A DNA stretch of 30,057 nucleotides from Mangrovibacterium sp047972415 (GTDB lineage: Bacteria; Bacteroidota; Bacteroidia; Bacteroidales; Prolixibacteraceae), in assembly GCA_047972415.1 (NCBI GenBank), contig JBKEAN010000094.1:1-30057 (forward strand), given 5' to 3'. The translations under genes were made by a program, and so were the position numbers. This document shows, piece by piece, positions 1 to 8,035 of the stretch (its first letter is position 1; the number at the start of each line of letters is the position of its first letter). Below the pieces are notes generated by a model. The model was given only the letters and a program-made list of their open reading frames with translations, ran no database searches and had not been told where the DNA came from.

Positions 1-744
1 TACGCGATTCCAATTGTTTTGCACCTTGACCACGGCGACAGCTTTGAATTGTGCAAAGACTGTATCGACAATGGTTTTTCGTCGGTGATGATCGACGGCT
101 CGCACCTGCCTTACGAAGAAAACATTGCCCTTACCAAAAAAGTGGTTGAATACGCCCATGCAAACGGCGTTAGCGTTGAAGGCGAACTGGGCGTTTTGGC
201 TGGTATCGAAGACGACGTGGTGGCCGAACACCACACCTACACCGAACCCGAACAAGTTGTTGACTTTGTATCGCGCACCGGTGTTGACTCACTGGCCATT
301 TCAATCGGTACGTCGCACGGTGCCAACAAATTTACCCCGGCACAATGCACCCGCGATGCCAACGGCATTTTGGTTCCGCCACCATTGAAATTCGAAATCC
401 TGGAAGAAATCGAAAAGCAAATTCCCGGATTCCCAATCGTTCTTCACGGTTCATCGTCGGTACCACAAGAGTATGTTGAAATGATTAACAAATACGGCGG
501 TGCCTTGAAAGACTCCATCGGTATCCCCGAAGAGCAATTGCGCCGCGCGGCCAAATCGGCCGTTTGCAAAATCAACATCGACTCTGATGGTCGTTTGGCC
601 ATGACTGCCGCTATCCGCAAAGTGATGGCCGAAAAACCAGGCGAGTTCGACCCGCGCAAATACCTGGGACCTGCCCGCGACGAACTGAAAAAATTGTATA
701 TGCACAAAAACCTCAGTGTGCTCGGCTCAGCAAACAAAGCCTAA
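1..744 (+). CDS. fbaA: Class II fructose-bisphosphate aldolase, 5'-truncated
   Basis: Glycolytic/gluconeogenic enzyme that cleaves fructose 1,6-bisphosphate to DHAP and glyceraldehyde 3-phosphate with a catalytic divalent metal (Zn2+) in the cytosol. The frame is open from base 1 and reads YAIPIVLHLDHGD, so the true start lies upstream of the window; about a quarter of a typical 320-340 aa protein is missing. Visible family motifs are LDHGD (catalytic Asp and first metal His), SVMIDGSHLP, VSVEGELG, IGTSHGANKF (second metal His) and PIVLHGSSSVP (third metal His). The motif set is of the class IIB, Bacillus FbaA-like type, with the longer insertion and C-terminus usual in Bacteroidota. A strong stem-loop terminator follows 22 bases after the TAA, so this is the last gene of its transcript. 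I am sure of the family; bisphosphate specificity is inferred from it. Confidence 0.95.
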   Translation, partial: YAIPIVLHLDHGDSFELCKDCIDNGFSSVMIDGSHLPYEENIALTKKVVEYAHANGVSVEGELGVLAGIEDDVVAEHHTYTEPEQVVDFVSRTGVDSLAISIGTSHGANKFTPAQCTRDANGILVPPPLKFEILEEIEKQIPGFPIVLHGSSSVPQEYVEMINKYGGALKDSIGIPEEQLRRAAKSAVCKINIDSDGRLAMTAAIRKVMAEKPGEFDPRKYLGPARDELKKLYMHKNLSVLGSANKA

Positions 745-765
745 TTAGAACACACTTATACGCAC

Positions 766-798
766 AAACGGGGATGGCCAACTGGTCATCCCCGTTTT
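766..798 (+). terminator. Intrinsic terminator of the aldolase gene
   Basis: A perfect 11-bp stem (766-776 with 787-797) encloses a 10-base loop. It begins with an A run and ends in TTTT (795-798). It lies 21 bases after the aldolase stop codon, as expected for a factor-independent terminator. The inner CCA/TGG bases could extend the pairing. Confidence 0.85.
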
Positions 799-825
799 AC
801 ATCTGGTCATGCCCTCTTGCCTTAA

Positions 826-1062
826 AGTATCCGGAAATTCCAAGCCCTATCCCCAGATGATGCCATTCGGCAGATTGCAGCAGCCTTCGGACACCTTTCT
901 GAAACCATATTCCATGATTACGCAAACAAATTCAACGTTGCCACAACCAAATTCAATGTTGCCGCAATCAAATTCAACGTTGCCACAACCAAATTCAATG
1001 TTGCCACAACCAAATTCAACGTTGCCACAGGCAAATTCAACGTTGCCGAAGCTTACAATTAA
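826..1062 (+). pseudogene. Remnant of a gene for a KFNVATT heptad-repeat protein
   Basis: In the frame of base 826 the sequence stays open after a TAA (823) and reads protein-like: a helical stretch (LSPDDAIRQIAAAFGHLSET), then IFHDYAN, then six copies of a seven-residue unit KFNVATT (variants KFNVAAI, KFNVATG, KFNVAE), ending AEAYN-stop at 1060. There is no ATG, GTG or TTG before the helical part. After two further stops the same frame resumes a degenerate unit (ATNKFYLALAF, about 1153-1185). The natural reading is a decayed gene that lost its start and tail. The +1 frame through the same DNA opens with an ATG at 809, but its proline/asparagine-rich product looks like a shadow of the repeat. 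I do not recognise a named family, and function is unknown. Confidence 0.4.
927..1052 (+). repeat. Six tandem 21-bp repeats
   Basis: Six head-to-tail 21-base units with consensus CAAATTCAACGTTGCCACAA plus one base start at 927, 948, 969, 990, 1011 and 1032. They differ at only a few positions (C/T in AACGTT/AATGTT, and the last bases). The period is a multiple of three, so every frame gives a seven-residue repeat; the frame starting at 928 gives KFNVATT. A seventh, diverged unit lies near 1148-1171. There are no spacers between units, so this is a simple tandem array and not a CRISPR. Confidence 0.9.
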
Positions 1063-1065
1063 ATA

Positions 1066-1101
1066 GAATATCTATAATTCCACGTGGAATCATTGATATT
1101 C
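1066..1101. repeat. Nested palindrome
   Basis: A perfect 14-bp palindrome, ATTCCACGTGGAAT (1077-1090), is flanked by outer arms GAATATC (1066-1072) and GATATTC (1095-1101) that are also complementary. It could be a dyad operator or a cruciform/hairpin. It lies in the non-coding stretch between the repeat remnant and the alkD-like gene. No function can be assigned. Confidence 0.6.
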
Positions 1102-1119
1102 TCTATGGAATTAAACCGC

Positions 1120-1152
1120 GGCAACGTAGAATATTCATTATTCTGCATTGCC
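1120..1152. repeat. Imperfect inverted repeat
   Basis: Bases 1120-1133 and 1139-1152 are complementary at 12 of 14 positions, with a 5-base loop. The right arm overlaps a degenerate copy of the 21-bp unit upstream (GCATTGCCACAAACAAATTC), so the left arm is an inverted fragment of the same repeat. Beyond this, bases 1153-1290 show no gene and no clear promoter. Confidence 0.5.
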
Positions 1153-1290
1153 ACAAACAAATTCTACCTTGCTTTGGCTTTCAGCACAGGTGCTTTTATC
1201 TGAATACTCAAAAAACGGTATTAAGTGTTCGAGGGTGTTCAATATAATATCGTTTTATCCCTAATATTGAATACAAAAAAACCACGAACA

Positions 1291-1998
1291 ATGAGCATTT
1301 CCATCCCTTCCATCCGCCAGCAACTCCGCCAACTTTCCACACCCGAAAACGCCCAAAGCGTCCGCCGCTTTTTTAAGGAAGAGCTGGTTTGCTACGGGGT
1401 AAAAACACCCCAGGTAAACCAGCTGGCCAAAAGCTACGTGAAAGAAATACGGAATATGGAGAAAGCCGAAGTGCTTGCGCTCTGCAACCAGTTGTGGGAA
1501 TCGGGCATGCACGAGGAAGCCATTATGGCCTGCACCTGGAGCGAAACCCTGGCAAAGAAAATGCAACCCGAAGATTTTGCCATCCTCGAAAAATGGATAA
1601 AAACCAACGTGAGCAACTGGGCCAGCTGCGATACCTTGTGCAACCACACCCTTGCCGACTTTGTGCTGCGTTACCCCCAATTTATATTGAAGCTGAAGGA
1701 ATTTGCCCGCTCCAACAACCGCTGGGTACGGCGGGCAGCAGCCGTTACACTCATTATCCCGGCGCGGCGCGGACACTTTCTGAACGACATTTTTGACATT
1801 GCCGACACCCTGCTCACCGACCCCGACGACCTGGTGCAAAAAGGCTACGGCTGGATGCTGAAAGCCGCCAGCGAGTCCCATCAAGCCGAAGTATTCGGTT
1901 ATGTGATGCGGAACAAGGCCACCATGCCCCGCACCGCCCTGCGCTATGCCATCGAAAAAATGCCCGCTGAATTGAAAAAACTAGCCATGATGAAATAG
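1291..1998 (+). CDS. AlkD-like DNA alkylation repair protein
   Basis: Predicted HEAT-repeat DNA glycosylase of the AlkD family (PF08713), which removes positively charged N3- or N7-alkylated purines from DNA. The product is 235 aa, the family's usual length. Residues matching those that line the AlkD active site are present at nearly the same numbers as in the Bacillus enzyme: Trp110 and Asp114 in NWASCD, Arg148 in RWVRRAA and Trp188 in KGYGWMLK. The frame is open from 1225, but the ATG at 1291 fits the family N-terminus (MSISIPSIRQQL) and follows an A-rich leader. It stands alone between non-coding DNA and the secreted-protein gene. Family assignment is strong; substrate range is inferred. 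Confidence 0.9.
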   Translation: MSISIPSIRQQLRQLSTPENAQSVRRFFKEELVCYGVKTPQVNQLAKSYVKEIRNMEKAEVLALCNQLWESGMHEEAIMACTWSETLAKKMQPEDFAILEKWIKTNVSNWASCDTLCNHTLADFVLRYPQFILKLKEFARSNNRWVRRAAAVTLIIPARRGHFLNDIFDIADTLLTDPDDLVQKGYGWMLKAASESHQAEVFGYVMRNKATMPRTALRYAIEKMPAELKKLAMMK

Positions 1999-2090
1999 CT
2001 TTCGATAAAAAGTATAATTTAGAACAGTAGGACATACAAACTTCACTGAAGGAGTGCCCTACATCTAGAAACCAATAATCAACAATCACT

Positions 2091-2564
2091 ATGAAACAAT
2101 TTTTTTGTTTGGTAACATTCATGCTAAGCCTGTTATTAACATCAACTGTTTGGGGACAGGAAGGTTTTGGCAACGTTTATTTTATACGCTCCACCGGCTT
2201 CCAAGGTTCTGCTGTGGCTTTTACTGCATTTATCGACAACAGTCTGGTATGCAAGTTAAATAACAAGCGGTATTCCATTCACGAAGTAGCTGCCGGCACG
2301 CACACTTTTTCTGTTCAGTTTGGTGGGAAGCAATCAAAAGTTAGGGCCGAACCAATTACCATCCCAATCGAAGCAGGCAAAACCTATTACGTGCAGATGA
2401 TTTTTCAGACCGGTGTTCTAAAAAATAACCTCTATTGCCAGGAAGTTACAGAAAACTCGGCAAAAACTGTTTTATCCGAATGCCAGGAAGACACCGACTG
2501 TATCCCCGAAAACTATACCAAACGCGTAAACAAAAAAACGGAAGGGGAAAACGAAGCGGAATAA
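2091..2564 (+). CDS. Secreted DUF2846-like protein
   Basis: 157 aa with a clear Sec signal peptide: a Lys at position 3, a hydrophobic core (FFCLVTFMLSLLLTST), and likely cleavage near Trp21-Gly-Gln. The mature part begins GNVYFIRSTGFQGSAVAF and contains idioms seen in DUF2846 proteins: a short internal ligand-like strand (FIDNSLVCKLNNKRYSIHEV), then AAGTHTFSV and EAGKTYYVQM. These suggest a small all-beta periplasmic or surface domain. The C-terminus is charged and low in complexity (KRVNKKTEGENEAE). It is monocistronic, with a 92-base gap upstream and a terminator downstream. No enzymatic motif is seen, and function is unknown. Confidence 0.75.
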   Translation: MKQFFCLVTFMLSLLLTSTVWGQEGFGNVYFIRSTGFQGSAVAFTAFIDNSLVCKLNNKRYSIHEVAAGTHTFSVQFGGKQSKVRAEPITIPIEAGKTYYVQMIFQTGVLKNNLYCQEVTENSAKTVLSECQEDTDCIPENYTKRVNKKTEGENEAE

Positions 2565-2571
2565 AACGATC

Positions 2572-2612
2572 CGAGGCGATTTACACCGTGCAAATCACCT
2601 CGTTTTCTTTTA
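2572..2612 (+). terminator. Terminator after the DUF2846-like gene
   Basis: An 11-bp stem with one mismatch (2572-2582 with 2592-2602, loop ACACCGTGC minus ends) is followed by TTTTCTTTTATT. It lies 8 bases after the stop codon. The neighbouring gene on the minus strand ends at 2636, so the site may serve both convergent transcripts. Confidence 0.75.
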
Positions 2613-2635
2613 TTAAAGTCTTTCCCAGGCTGAAA

Positions 2636-3106
2636 TTATTTTTTAGCCATTAAAATCGATGGTTTGTCCGGTGTGTTCACCATCCAGTTCGAAAAATCGT
2701 GGAGGTAATTCCAAAAAGCCATAATGACGGGCTCGGGTACCCCTTCCAGTTTTCCCAGAACCTGTGCATAACATTGCAACCACACGATGCGGGCATCGGC
2801 ATCAATGCGGAAAGGCAGGTGCCGCGAGGCCAGTTGCGGCGAACCGCGTCGCTGGTTAAAATAATCGGGGCCACCCAGCCGCTGAATAAAAAAATCGGCC
2901 GAGCGTTGCTTGGCGCCTTTCAAACCTTTTTCGTCAGGGGGAAATAAGCGTTTTATTTTGCTGGTGGCCAGCAAATCGTAGTGGTCGCTCACCATCTTGC
3001 GGATTCCGTCTTCTCCCAAAATCGTGTACAGCTCGTTGTCGGGCTGGTACTTATTTAATCGTTCGCCAAAAGGCATTCTTCTAATCGTAAATTCCATTGC
3101 TTCCAA
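2636..3106 (-). CDS. Truncated hemoglobin (group II-like)
   Basis: Small heme protein of the 2-over-2 globin family, used for O2, NO or peroxide chemistry; the exact ligand is not known here. The 156-aa product contains the family pattern: YTILGEDGIRKMVSDHYDLL with Tyr43 at the B10 position, FIQRLGGPDYFNQRRGSP, SRHLPFRI with His96 as the likely proximal F8 ligand, and IVWLQCYAQVL with Trp109 at G8, which is typical of group II. The start is MEAMEF at 3106; an alternative Met three residues in (3097) is possible. It is convergent with the DUF2846-like gene and divergent from phoH. For an anaerobe it may serve oxygen or NO defence, which is inference. Confidence 0.85.
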   Translation of the reverse strand: MEAMEFTIRRMPFGERLNKYQPDNELYTILGEDGIRKMVSDHYDLLATSKIKRLFPPDEKGLKGAKQRSADFFIQRLGGPDYFNQRRGSPQLASRHLPFRIDADARIVWLQCYAQVLGKLEGVPEPVIMAFWNYLHDFSNWMVNTPDKPSILMAKK

Positions 3107-3316
3107 ATCGTTTCACCCTAAAACCATTGCGACAGGCGAAAGTTCACCAATAAGCCACAAACAAAGCCCAATAAATAGCCACAACAGGTATTCTAAGGGT
3201 TGAAAACCTGTCAATTTAAGCTTTCAAAAAGTTCGTATAGCAGAACTGGTTATCCGGATTAGTCCAAACATTTTTTTATACTTTTACCGAACCAAAAAGT
3301 ACCGCACCACAAATCT

Positions 3317-4312
3317 ATGTTTGAAAAGCTAATTGTACTCGAAGGGGTTGACCCTCTTGAATTTTACGGTGTAAACAATGCCAAGATTGACCTGATCAAA
3401 GCATTCTTTCCGAAGTTGAAAATCGTTAGTCGCGGTAACCAACTAATGGTGCAGGGCGACAAAAAAGAAAGTGCCTCTTTCGAACAGAAACTGGAACAGC
3501 TGCTCGACCACTACCATCAATTCAATATCCTGCCCGAAGACACCATCCGGCAGGTGATGAACAACGACCCGCTGGCGGCCGAAGCCCTGACGGTAAACCC
3601 TACCGACGTGTTGCTGCACGGCAACAACGGCAAACCTATTCGCGCACGCACGCCCAACCAGCGCATTCTGGTGGAAGAAAGCCGCAAAGCCGACCTGATT
3701 TTTGCCATTGGCCCGGCCGGCACCGGTAAAACTTACACGGCCATTGCGCTCGCCGTTCGCGCGCTGAAGAACCGCGAAATCCGTCGCATCATCCTCAGCC
3801 GCCCCGCCGTTGAAGCAGGCGAACGCCTCGGCTTTTTGCCCGGCGACCTGAAAGAAAAAATCGACCCCTATCTTCAACCTTTATATGACGCGCTTCAGGA
3901 CATGATTCCCGCTAAGAAACTGGAAGAATTCATGAAGGACGGCATCATCCAGATTGCACCTTTGGCATTCATGCGTGGCCGCACCCTGAGCGATGCCTTC
4001 GTTATTTTGGATGAAGCGCAGAACACCACCCTCAACCAGCTGAAAATGTTTTTGACACGGATGGGGATGAATGCCAAATTCATCATCACCGGCGACGAAA
4101 CACAAATCGACCTGCCTTCGGCCAGCCAGTCGGGCTTGCTGCAGGCCAAGAAAATTTTGCGGAACATTGAGGGTATTTCCTTTGTTCAATTCAACACAAA
4201 AGACATTGTACGCCACTGCTTGGTACGCGATATTGTTGAAGCCTACGACAAAGCCTACCACGAGCAACTGGCACGAAAAGAAGAACGTAAAACACAAAAT
4301 AAAGCAGAATAA
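3317..4312 (+). CDS. phoH: PhoH family ATPase
   Basis: Cytosolic P-loop ATPase of the PhoH/PhoL group (331 aa, usual length). Homologues are linked to RNA metabolism and ribosome maturation, but the precise role is uncertain. The N-terminal 100 residues form the KH-like part. The ATPase core has Walker A GPAGTGKT (132-139), SRPAVEAGERLGFLPGDL, and Walker B VILDEAQNTT (about 229-238), with the arginine-finger region TRMGMNAKFIITGDETQID. The start ATG at 3317 gives the family's EKLIVLEG N-terminus. A weak Bacteroidota-like -7 element (TACTTTTA, 3279-3286) lies upstream but has no clear -33 partner. Its stop is 2 bases from the purC start, so the two are probably co-transcribed. Confidence 0.93.
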   Translation: MFEKLIVLEGVDPLEFYGVNNAKIDLIKAFFPKLKIVSRGNQLMVQGDKKESASFEQKLEQLLDHYHQFNILPEDTIRQVMNNDPLAAEALTVNPTDVLLHGNNGKPIRARTPNQRILVEESRKADLIFAIGPAGTGKTYTAIALAVRALKNREIRRIILSRPAVEAGERLGFLPGDLKEKIDPYLQPLYDALQDMIPAKKLEEFMKDGIIQIAPLAFMRGRTLSDAFVILDEAQNTTLNQLKMFLTRMGMNAKFIITGDETQIDLPSASQSGLLQAKKILRNIEGISFVQFNTKDIVRHCLVRDIVEAYDKAYHEQLARKEERKTQNKAE

Positions 4313-4314
4313 AA

Positions 4315-5262
4315 ATGAATAAAGCATTGACCCACACGGATTTCAATTTTCCGAAACAAACGAGCGTTTACCACGGCAAAGTACGCGATGTCTATAACAT
4401 TGGTAACCAGTACCTGGTTATGGTGGTGAGCGATCGCATTTCGGCATTCGATGTCATCCTGCCCGAAGGCATCCCTTACAAAGGACAAGTGCTGAACCAA
4501 ATTGCGGCCAAGTTCCTGGATGCCACCGCCGACATTGTTCCCAACTGGAAAATTGCCACGCCCGATCCCAATGTCACCGTAGGCCATGCCTGCGAACCCT
4601 TCAAAGTGGAAATGGTTATCCGCGGCTACCTCACCGGACATGCCTGGCGCGAATACAAAAGCGGAAAACGCAGCCTCTGCGGTATTCCACTGGCTGAAGG
4701 CATGGTTGAAAACCAGAAATTTGCCGAGCCAATCCTGACCCCGACCACCAAAGCCGACGAAGGACATGACGAGGACATTTCGCGCGAAGAAATTATTTCG
4801 AGCGGTTTGGTGAGCGAGGCCGACTACCTGATGCTCGAAGATTACACCCGCCAGCTGTTTCAACGCGGTACCGAAATTGCCGCCGAAAAAGGATTGATCC
4901 TGGTGGATACCAAATACGAATTTGGTAAGAAAGACGGTAAAATTTACCTGATTGACGAAATTAACACCCCCGACTCGTCGCGCTATTTTTACGCCGAAGG
5001 CTACGAACAACGCTTAGCCAAAGGTGAAGCACAAAAGCAGCTGTCGAAAGAGTTTGTTCGTCAATGGTTAATTGAAAACGGTTTCCAAGGCAAAGAAGGA
5101 CAAAGTGTGCCGAAAATGGACGAAGCTTTCGTCACATCAGTAACCGATCGTTACATTGAATTATACGAAAACATTACCGGCGACAAATTCACAAAATCAG
5201 ACATCGGCCAAACCCTTGCCCGCATTGAAGCGAATGTGACCAATTTTCTGAAAACGCTGTAA
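4315..5262 (+). CDS. purC: Phosphoribosylaminoimidazole-succinocarboxamide synthase
   Basis: SAICAR synthetase of de novo purine synthesis. It joins aspartate to CAIR using ATP in the cytosol. At 315 aa it has the length usual for the longer, yeast-like form found in Bacteroidota. Family signatures are VYHGKVRDVYNIG near the N-terminus (nucleotide-binding loop), VVSDRISAFDVILPEGIPYKG, EMVIRGYLTGHAW, LTPTTKADEGHDEDIS and LIDEINTPDSSRYF. The start ATG lies 2 bases after the phoH stop, suggesting a phoH-purC transcript that ends at the stem-loop 33 bases downstream. Assignment is secure. Confidence 0.97.
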   Translation: MNKALTHTDFNFPKQTSVYHGKVRDVYNIGNQYLVMVVSDRISAFDVILPEGIPYKGQVLNQIAAKFLDATADIVPNWKIATPDPNVTVGHACEPFKVEMVIRGYLTGHAWREYKSGKRSLCGIPLAEGMVENQKFAEPILTPTTKADEGHDEDISREEIISSGLVSEADYLMLEDYTRQLFQRGTEIAAEKGLILVDTKYEFGKKDGKIYLIDEINTPDSSRYFYAEGYEQRLAKGEAQKQLSKEFVRQWLIENGFQGKEGQSVPKMDEAFVTSVTDRYIELYENITGDKFTKSDIGQTLARIEANVTNFLKTL

Positions 5263-5294
5263 TACTAAGGCTTCAAAAATACAGTCAATATCAG

Positions 5295-5326
5295 TCAGCT
5301 CCCGGAAATTATGTTCCGGGAGCTGA
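5295..5326 (+). terminator. Stem-loop after purC
   Basis: A perfect 13-bp stem (5295-5307 with 5314-5326) encloses a 6-base loop. It is 32 bases downstream of the purC stop. The 3' side is TAAAATAG with no U-tract, so it may end transcription poorly or protect the 3' end instead. Confidence 0.6.
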
Positions 5327-5607
5327 TAAAATAGCTTTCGGAACACGATTACTTTCCGGTTAAATCCACAGTCAGTTACCCTTACAAACGGCTCTGCTTG
5401 TTTTTTTACATAACGTTTTTTTTCAATATTTCCACTTCTCCGTTGCCAGCACACAGCCTGGGGTTCACAGATTCTAACTTATCTGCTTCGTTAAAGCATG
5501 TTAAACATTATGAACAAAAGCAAAACGCTGAAACACTGATTCTGCTTATGCGTTATTTTTAGCATCGAAAATGAAAATTAATTCAACAATAATAAATTAG
5601 GAATGCT
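5327..5607. other. Non-coding leader region of degQ
   Basis: The stretch is AT-rich and contains no convincing gene on either strand. It must hold the degQ promoter. A TTATTTTTA run at about 5553-5561 resembles the TAnnTTTG element but has no good TTTG at the right distance, so no promoter is called. Confidence 0.4.
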
Positions 5608-7056
5608 ATGAAAAATGGAAAAAATGTTGTTTTAACACTTGTTATTGCGCTACTTAGCGCATCAGTTACCTTATGGGCTTACACCCGGTTTATTGAACGG
5701 CCTCAATATATTTCCTCCGAAAATAACCCAACGCTACGTTATGCCAGTTTGCCGTCGGCACCACAAGGCGAAGCTGCCGATTTAACTGTGGCCGCCGAAA
5801 GTTCGGTACACGGGGTTGTACACGTCAAAGTAATTTCGAAAGAAAATATAACCGCTTACAGCAACCCGTTTTACGACTGGTTTTACGGCGATCGTTACCA
5901 ACGCCAACAACCGCGTGTTCGAGAAGGCAGTGGCTCTGGTGTTATTGTTTCGCCCGACGGGTATATTGTTACCAACAACCACGTCATTGACCAGGCCGAC
6001 CAGATAAAGGTTGTACTGAACGACAAGCGGGAATTTGAAGCCAAACTGGTTGGAACCGACGAAAATACCGATCTGGCCTTGTTAAAAGTTGAAGCAAAAG
6101 AACTGCCAACGCTAAAATTCGGAAATTCCGATGCCCTGAAACTGGGCGAATGGGTACTGGCGGTGGGCAATCCCTTCAACCTTACCTCCACTGTAACTGC
6201 TGGAATTGTAAGCGCTAAAAGCCGTAATATTGGAATAAACCAAGCCGATATGAGCATCGAATCCTTCATTCAAACCGATGCTGCCGTCAACCCGGGCAAC
6301 AGTGGCGGTGCCTTAGTTAACATGAATGGTGAACTGGTTGGCATAAACACCGCCATTGCCTCACAAACAGGCTCTTATAGTGGCTATTCCTTTGCCATTC
6401 CGGTAACAATTGTCCAAAAAGTTATTGCCGACCTCAAACAATACGGACAAGTTCAACGGGCTTTGCTTGGGGTGAACATTGGCGATGTAAATGCCGAACT
6501 GGCAAAGCAATATAACTTGGACAAAATAGAAGGGATTTTTGTTGGAGCCGTTATTCCGGGCGGGGCTGCCGAAAAAGCAGGAATCGTTGCAAACGACGTC
6601 ATTCTAGCTATCGATGATGTTGTGGTTAACTCAACTGCCGAGCTTCAGGAGCAAGTTGGAAAGCACCGCCCCGGCGATACAATAAAAGTTTTGATAAAAA
6701 GAGACAACAAAGCGAAACCCATTAGCGTTACCCTTCGTAATATGCGAGGAGATACGGATATACTTACGACTAATGTCGATGAATTTCTTGGCGCGAAATT
6801 TGACAATGTTCCGGAAAACGAAAAATACAAACTACGCATCAGCCAAGGAATCAAAATAACAGATTTAAGTCAAGGTAAATTAAAAGATGCCGGTCTGAAC
6901 AAAGGATTTATCATTACCCATGTGAACAAGCAAGAGGTGAGCGGGGTTAATGAGCTGAGAACAATTGTAAAAAGAGCAAAAGGTGGCATTTTGATTGAAG
7001 GTTTATACCCAAATGGTGAGCGGGCCTATTTTGTTTTCGCTACGGACGAGGACTAG
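5608..7056 (+). CDS. degQ: DegQ/HtrA-type envelope serine protease
   Basis: Periplasmic trypsin-like protease and chaperone that degrades misfolded envelope proteins. The 482-aa product has an N-terminal hydrophobic segment (about residues 7-25, signal anchor or signal peptide) and an HtrA protease domain with catalytic His125 (TNNHVID), Asp155 (NTDLALLKV) and Ser232 (GNSGGALVN). A first PDZ domain follows (about 285-375; LLGVNI, GGAAEKAGIVANDVILAID), then a second, diverged PDZ (about 400-478; LKDAGLNKGFIITHVNK). It lies directly upstream of the primary sigma factor gene, an arrangement I know from other Bacteroidota. The sigma gene has its own promoter, so the pair need not be one transcript. 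Confidence 0.95.
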   Translation: MKNGKNVVLTLVIALLSASVTLWAYTRFIERPQYISSENNPTLRYASLPSAPQGEAADLTVAAESSVHGVVHVKVISKENITAYSNPFYDWFYGDRYQRQQPRVREGSGSGVIVSPDGYIVTNNHVIDQADQIKVVLNDKREFEAKLVGTDENTDLALLKVEAKELPTLKFGNSDALKLGEWVLAVGNPFNLTSTVTAGIVSAKSRNIGINQADMSIESFIQTDAAVNPGNSGGALVNMNGELVGINTAIASQTGSYSGYSFAIPVTIVQKVIADLKQYGQVQRALLGVNIGDVNAELAKQYNLDKIEGIFVGAVIPGGAAEKAGIVANDVILAIDDVVVNSTAELQEQVGKHRPGDTIKVLIKRDNKAKPISVTLRNMRGDTDILTTNVDEFLGAKFDNVPENEKYKLRISQGIKITDLSQGKLKDAGLNKGFIITHVNKQEVSGVNELRTIVKRAKGGILIEGLYPNGERAYFVFATDED

Positions 7057-7107
7057 TTTACTGGTATATTAATATTTCAACATTGTTTACTCTCTGCTTC
7101 TTCTAAA

Positions 7108-7139
7108 TTTGAATTATTGACCTGCAAAGTCTATATTTG
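7108..7139 (+). promoter_or_regulatory. Bacteroidota-type promoter of the sigma factor gene
   Basis: TTTG at 7108-7111 and TATATTTG at 7132-7139 are separated by 20 bases. This matches the known Bacteroidota -33 TTTG / -7 TAnnTTTG promoter exactly in both boxes. The start codon at 7159 would give a leader of roughly 15 bases. It is the best promoter in the window. Confidence 0.8.
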
Positions 7140-7158
7140 CACGATTTTTTAACAGGGT

Positions 7159-8019
7159 ATGAGACAATTAAAGATTACAAAATCTATTACCAACCGTGAG
7201 AGCGCCTCGTTGGACAAGTACTTGCAAGAGATTGGCAAGGAGGAACTTATCACCGTTGAAGAGGAAGTTGAATTAGCACAACGCATCAAAAAAGGCGATC
7301 AGGCTGCATTAGAGAAATTAACTCGTGCCAACCTGCGTTTCGTGGTTTCGGTAGCCAAACAATACCAGAATCAAGGACTCAGTTTGCCCGACTTAATTAA
7401 CGAAGGCAACCTGGGATTGATTAAAGCTGCCGAAAAATTCGACGAAACCCGTGGTTTCAAGTTTATTTCGTATGCGGTGTGGTGGATTCGTCAGTCTATC
7501 CTTCAGGCATTGGCCGAGCAGTCGCGTATTGTTCGTTTGCCGCTCAACCAGGTAGGTTCGTTGAATAAAATCAACAAAGCCTATTCAAAATTTGAGCAGG
7601 AAAACGAACGTAAGCCTTCGCCCGAAGAACTGGCCGAAACACTGGAGTTACCTGCCGAGAAAGTTGCTGATACGCTTCGCGTTTCGGGTCGCCACATCTC
7701 GGTTGATGCCCCTTTTGTTGAAGGCGAAGACAACAGCCTACTCGACGTACTTGTTAATAATGACTCGCCCAACGCCGACCGTAGCTTGATTATGGAATCG
7801 TTGGCGCGCGAAATTGAACGCTCTCTCGCTACCCTTACAGAACGCGAAAGCGACATCATCAGGATGTTCTTTGGAATTGGCTGCCAGGAGATGACCCTGG
7901 AAGAAATTGGTGAACGATTTGGGCTAACCCGCGAAAGGGTACGCCAAATTAAAGAAAAAGCGATCCGCAGGTTGCGGCATACATCCAGAAGCAAATTGCT
8001 GAAATCATATCTTGGATAG
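7159..8019 (+). CDS. rpoD: Primary RNA polymerase sigma factor (SigA/RpoD)
   Basis: Housekeeping sigma-70 factor in the short Bacteroidota form (286 aa, without the large region 1.1 of proteobacterial RpoD). Regions in order: 1.2 (SLDKYLQEIGKEELIT), 2.1-2.4 (about 55-120; LRFVVSVAKQYQNQGLSLPD, INEGNLGLIKAAEKFD, FKFISYAVWWIRQSI), 3 (about 130-210; RLPLNQVGSLNKI) and 4.1-4.2 (about 220-280; LTERESDIIRMFFGIG, the helix-turn-helix TLEEIGERFGLTRERVRQIK). It recognises the TTTG/TAnnTTTG promoters that occur in this window, including its own. The transcript ends at a strong terminator 17 bases after the stop. Confidence 0.97.
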   Translation: MRQLKITKSITNRESASLDKYLQEIGKEELITVEEEVELAQRIKKGDQAALEKLTRANLRFVVSVAKQYQNQGLSLPDLINEGNLGLIKAAEKFDETRGFKFISYAVWWIRQSILQALAEQSRIVRLPLNQVGSLNKINKAYSKFEQENERKPSPEELAETLELPAEKVADTLRVSGRHISVDAPFVEGEDNSLLDVLVNNDSPNADRSLIMESLAREIERSLATLTERESDIIRMFFGIGCQEMTLEEIGERFGLTRERVRQIKEKAIRRLRHTSRSKLLKSYLG

Positions 8020-8035
8020 TAACGAAAAGACTTTT

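Noticed and set aside
927..1052. Possible CRISPR array
   Set aside because: The 21-bp units are contiguous, with no unique spacers and no cas genes nearby.
809..1066. 85-codon frame with an ATG at 809 across the 21-bp repeats
   Set aside because: The open length is due to the repeat having no stops in any frame. The product is low-complexity (NSTLPQP) and lacks the structured head seen in the frame from 826.
1225..1290. N-terminal extension of the alkD-like gene from 1225
   Set aside because: The extra 22 residues are not part of the family, and the ATG at 1291 gives an N-terminus and active-site numbering like the known enzyme.
4255..5010. 251-codon open frame on the minus strand opposite purC
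   Set aside because: It is a shadow of purC; the translation is Phe/Val-rich without domain features, and the plus-strand gene is certain.
5327..5607. TTATTTTTA near 5553 as a degQ promoter
   Set aside because: It has a partial match to the -7 box only, and no TTTG or TTG at a proper distance.
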